A stretch of DNA of 6,854 bases. Origin: Gallibacterium faecale. Its GTDB lineage: Bacteria > Pseudomonadota > Gammaproteobacteria > Enterobacterales > Pasteurellaceae. The notes beneath the pieces are model-generated. The model was given only the letters and a program-made list of their open reading frames with translations, was not told where the DNA came from and made no database searches. A program made the translations under genes and the position numbers. The stretch lies in contig NZ_JAQIBB010000124.1 of NCBI RefSeq assembly GCF_027920745.1, forward strand, positions 1 through 6,854, written 5' to 3'. Of this stretch, positions 5,552 through 6,854 are shown piece by piece (the first letter of the stretch is position 1; each line of letters opens with the position of its first letter).

Positions 5552-6854
5552 AAACCAATTCCTTTTTTGCAATATATTTACCTGGAATACTTAACTGCTT
5601 AGTAATAAATCCTCTCATCATATCTTTATCTGATTCAGGCATAAGCCAAAACATAATATTAGTATACCAATACCATCCAATTTTAGTTAAATAAAATCCT
5701 TTATCATCCTCATAAACTAATTTGTGCTCAATCAACTCTGATATTTTATCTTGTAAATAAAAAGGGATTTCTTTGATTTTTCTTTTTTCTACACTTCCAT
5801 GGTAAGGTAATCTTAGTATTATTGGTTTCATCTCATCAAGAATCTTTGAATGTTTACTTATCATAGATGGGATTTTTCCATTTTTTATTGAATTAATATA
5901 TTTTTTCCTACTTGATGTATTGGTTATAACATGCTCACGAATAGAAGAAACTGCATTTACCCCAAAACCATGTAAATCATGATCGGAATACCCATACACA
6001 TGTTCATGATATTTAAAACTATATTCATCTGTTACTACAGATTGATCCACATTATTGGTTCTTACATATCCATGCCCATTATGAGGCATAAATCCTTTGC
6101 TGCGCATATATGAATCAATTAACATATTCATAGCAAATTTTCTTGTGGCTGTTGTAAGCGGAAAACCTCTATCCTGAATTGCCTTATGTAATTTTGGTTG
6201 AGTCATAACATTATCTATAGGATAAATATCAATGTTTGATGTCCCTAAACATATTGATTTATCTAAATCTCTTATTATATCTTCCTCATCTTGACCATTC
6301 ATTCCATAAATTATATCAAATAAAACTGTTTCAAAATTTTTTGTTAATATATCTGCTGCAAAATTAATTTGTTCGTATGTGGAAGTTAAATTAAACAACC
6401 TTCTCCACTCAGGATCAAAAGTTTGAAGACCAAATCTAGGATGAGTAACACCCATATCTTTCATTGCTAATACTTTCTCAGCAGTTAAACTTTTAACCTC
6501 TATTTCGAATGAAAATTCACAATCTGGAGATAATAAAAAATGTTTCTTTATTGCCTGACCTATTTTAACCATATTCTCAGAGGATAAAAGAGAAGGAGTT
6601 CCCCCACCAAAGAAAATTGCTCTTACAGGAACTTTTTTATAATCATTAAAAGATGATTTTAACTCTATTTCTCTTATAAGAGCGTTTGCGTATTCATCCA
6701 CATCATTATTATCTCTATATGCTCCTCTAGTAAAAGGACAAAAAGTACATATTGTTTCGCAAAATGGAATATGAAAATATAATGCTCTAGAATTTATATT
6801 GTGATTACTATTCGCTATCACTGCATCCAATCCATCACGATAATGTAGTGGTAG
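5544..6854 (-). CDS. HemN/HutW-like radical SAM enzyme (class C type), 5'-partial
   Basis: The reading frame is open to the window edge: no stop precedes the TTG at 6830, and the edge residues LPLHYRDG run into it. The gene therefore starts outside, and 436 residues are visible. CETICTFC (visible residues 32-39) is the CxxxCxxC motif for the 4Fe-4S cluster that cleaves S-adenosylmethionine. GGGTP (83-87) is the SAM-contact motif. GLQTFDPEWRRLF and DIIYGMNGQDEED match HemN-family motifs. The C-terminal part, with YLTKIGWYWYTNI, resembles the HemN C-terminal winged-helix domain, as in coproporphyrinogen dehydrogenase, HemW, heme-degrading ChuW/HutW and class C methyltransferases such as NosN. 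Its place in an operon with a P450 and an exporter favours a tailoring (methylation or cyclisation) or heme-modifying role over heme synthesis. Exact chemistry cannot be told. Its stop overlaps the P450 start by 8 nt. Confidence 0.87.
   Translation of the reverse strand, partial: LPLHYRDGLDAVIANSNHNINSRALYFHIPFCETICTFCPFTRGAYRDNNDVDEYANALIREIELKSSFNDYKKVPVRAIFFGGGTPSLLSSENMVKIGQAIKKHFLLSPDCEFSFEIEVKSLTAEKVLAMKDMGVTHPRFGLQTFDPEWRRLFNLTSTYEQINFAADILTKNFETVLFDIIYGMNGQDEEDIIRDLDKSICLGTSNIDIYPIDNVMTQPKLHKAIQDRGFPLTTATRKFAMNMLIDSYMRSKGFMPHNGHGYVRTNNVDQSVVTDEYSFKYHEHVYGYSDHDLHGFGVNAVSSIREHVITNTSSRKKYINSIKNGKIPSMISKHSKILDEMKPIILRLPYHGSVEKRKIKEIPFYLQDKISELIEHKLVYEDDKGFYLTKIGWYWYTNIMFWLMPESDKDMMRGFITKQLSIPGKYIAKKELVYV

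Noticed and set aside
5552..5572. TTG start for the P450
   Set aside because: It has no ribosome binding site and would lengthen the overlap to 29 nt; the ATG at 5551 has AAGGAA 7 bases upstream.
6828..6830. TTG as the true start of the radical SAM gene
   Set aside because: The frame stays open to the window edge and the preceding residues read as coding, so the start is most likely beyond 6854.

Overview
The window looks like part of a mosaic plasmid, or a plasmid-derived island, from a low-GC Gammaproteobacterium. The evidence is a compact ParA plus ribbon-helix-helix partition pair, a small serine resolvase, a relic of an IS481-type transposase carrying the QGKMCCGRTPM signature that I associate with gammaproteobacterial elements, a possible Hok/Gef-like peptide gene, and AT-rich intergenic DNA. 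No replication initiator, rRNA or tRNA gene is visible. The host genus cannot be fixed from the sequence alone.

Layout. Bases 1-226 have no gene but hold nested inverted repeats. Bases 227-733 (minus) encode a 168-residue protein that resembles stand-alone BECR-fold (barnase/EndoU/colicin E5-D/RelE) nucleases. Bases 787-1554 (minus) encode a serine recombinase. It is divergent from parA (1752-2375, plus), which is followed by a ribbon-helix-helix gene (2396-2599, plus). The palindromic box TTATCAAGATAA lies at the parA promoter in two copies, and again in front of the BECR-like gene. A related half-site lies on the resolvase -35. The partition regulator may therefore control all three transcription units. 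Bases 2618-2958 hold the end and decayed C-terminus of an IS481-family transposase. Bases 2985-3240 form a self-contained mini-gene: extended -10 promoter, highly folded leader, a 32-residue hydrophobic peptide with some Hok/Gef character, and a hairpin terminator.

From 3282 to the right edge lies a tightly coupled minus-strand operon. It begins with a HemN/HutW-like radical SAM enzyme (open at the window edge, so 5'-partial), followed by a short cytochrome P450 (8-nt overlap) and an MFS exporter (4-nt ATGA overlap). The set reads as tailoring, tailoring and export for an unidentified small molecule, possibly heme- or metabolite-related. It is the best candidate here for an undescribed system, and its upstream genes lie outside the window.
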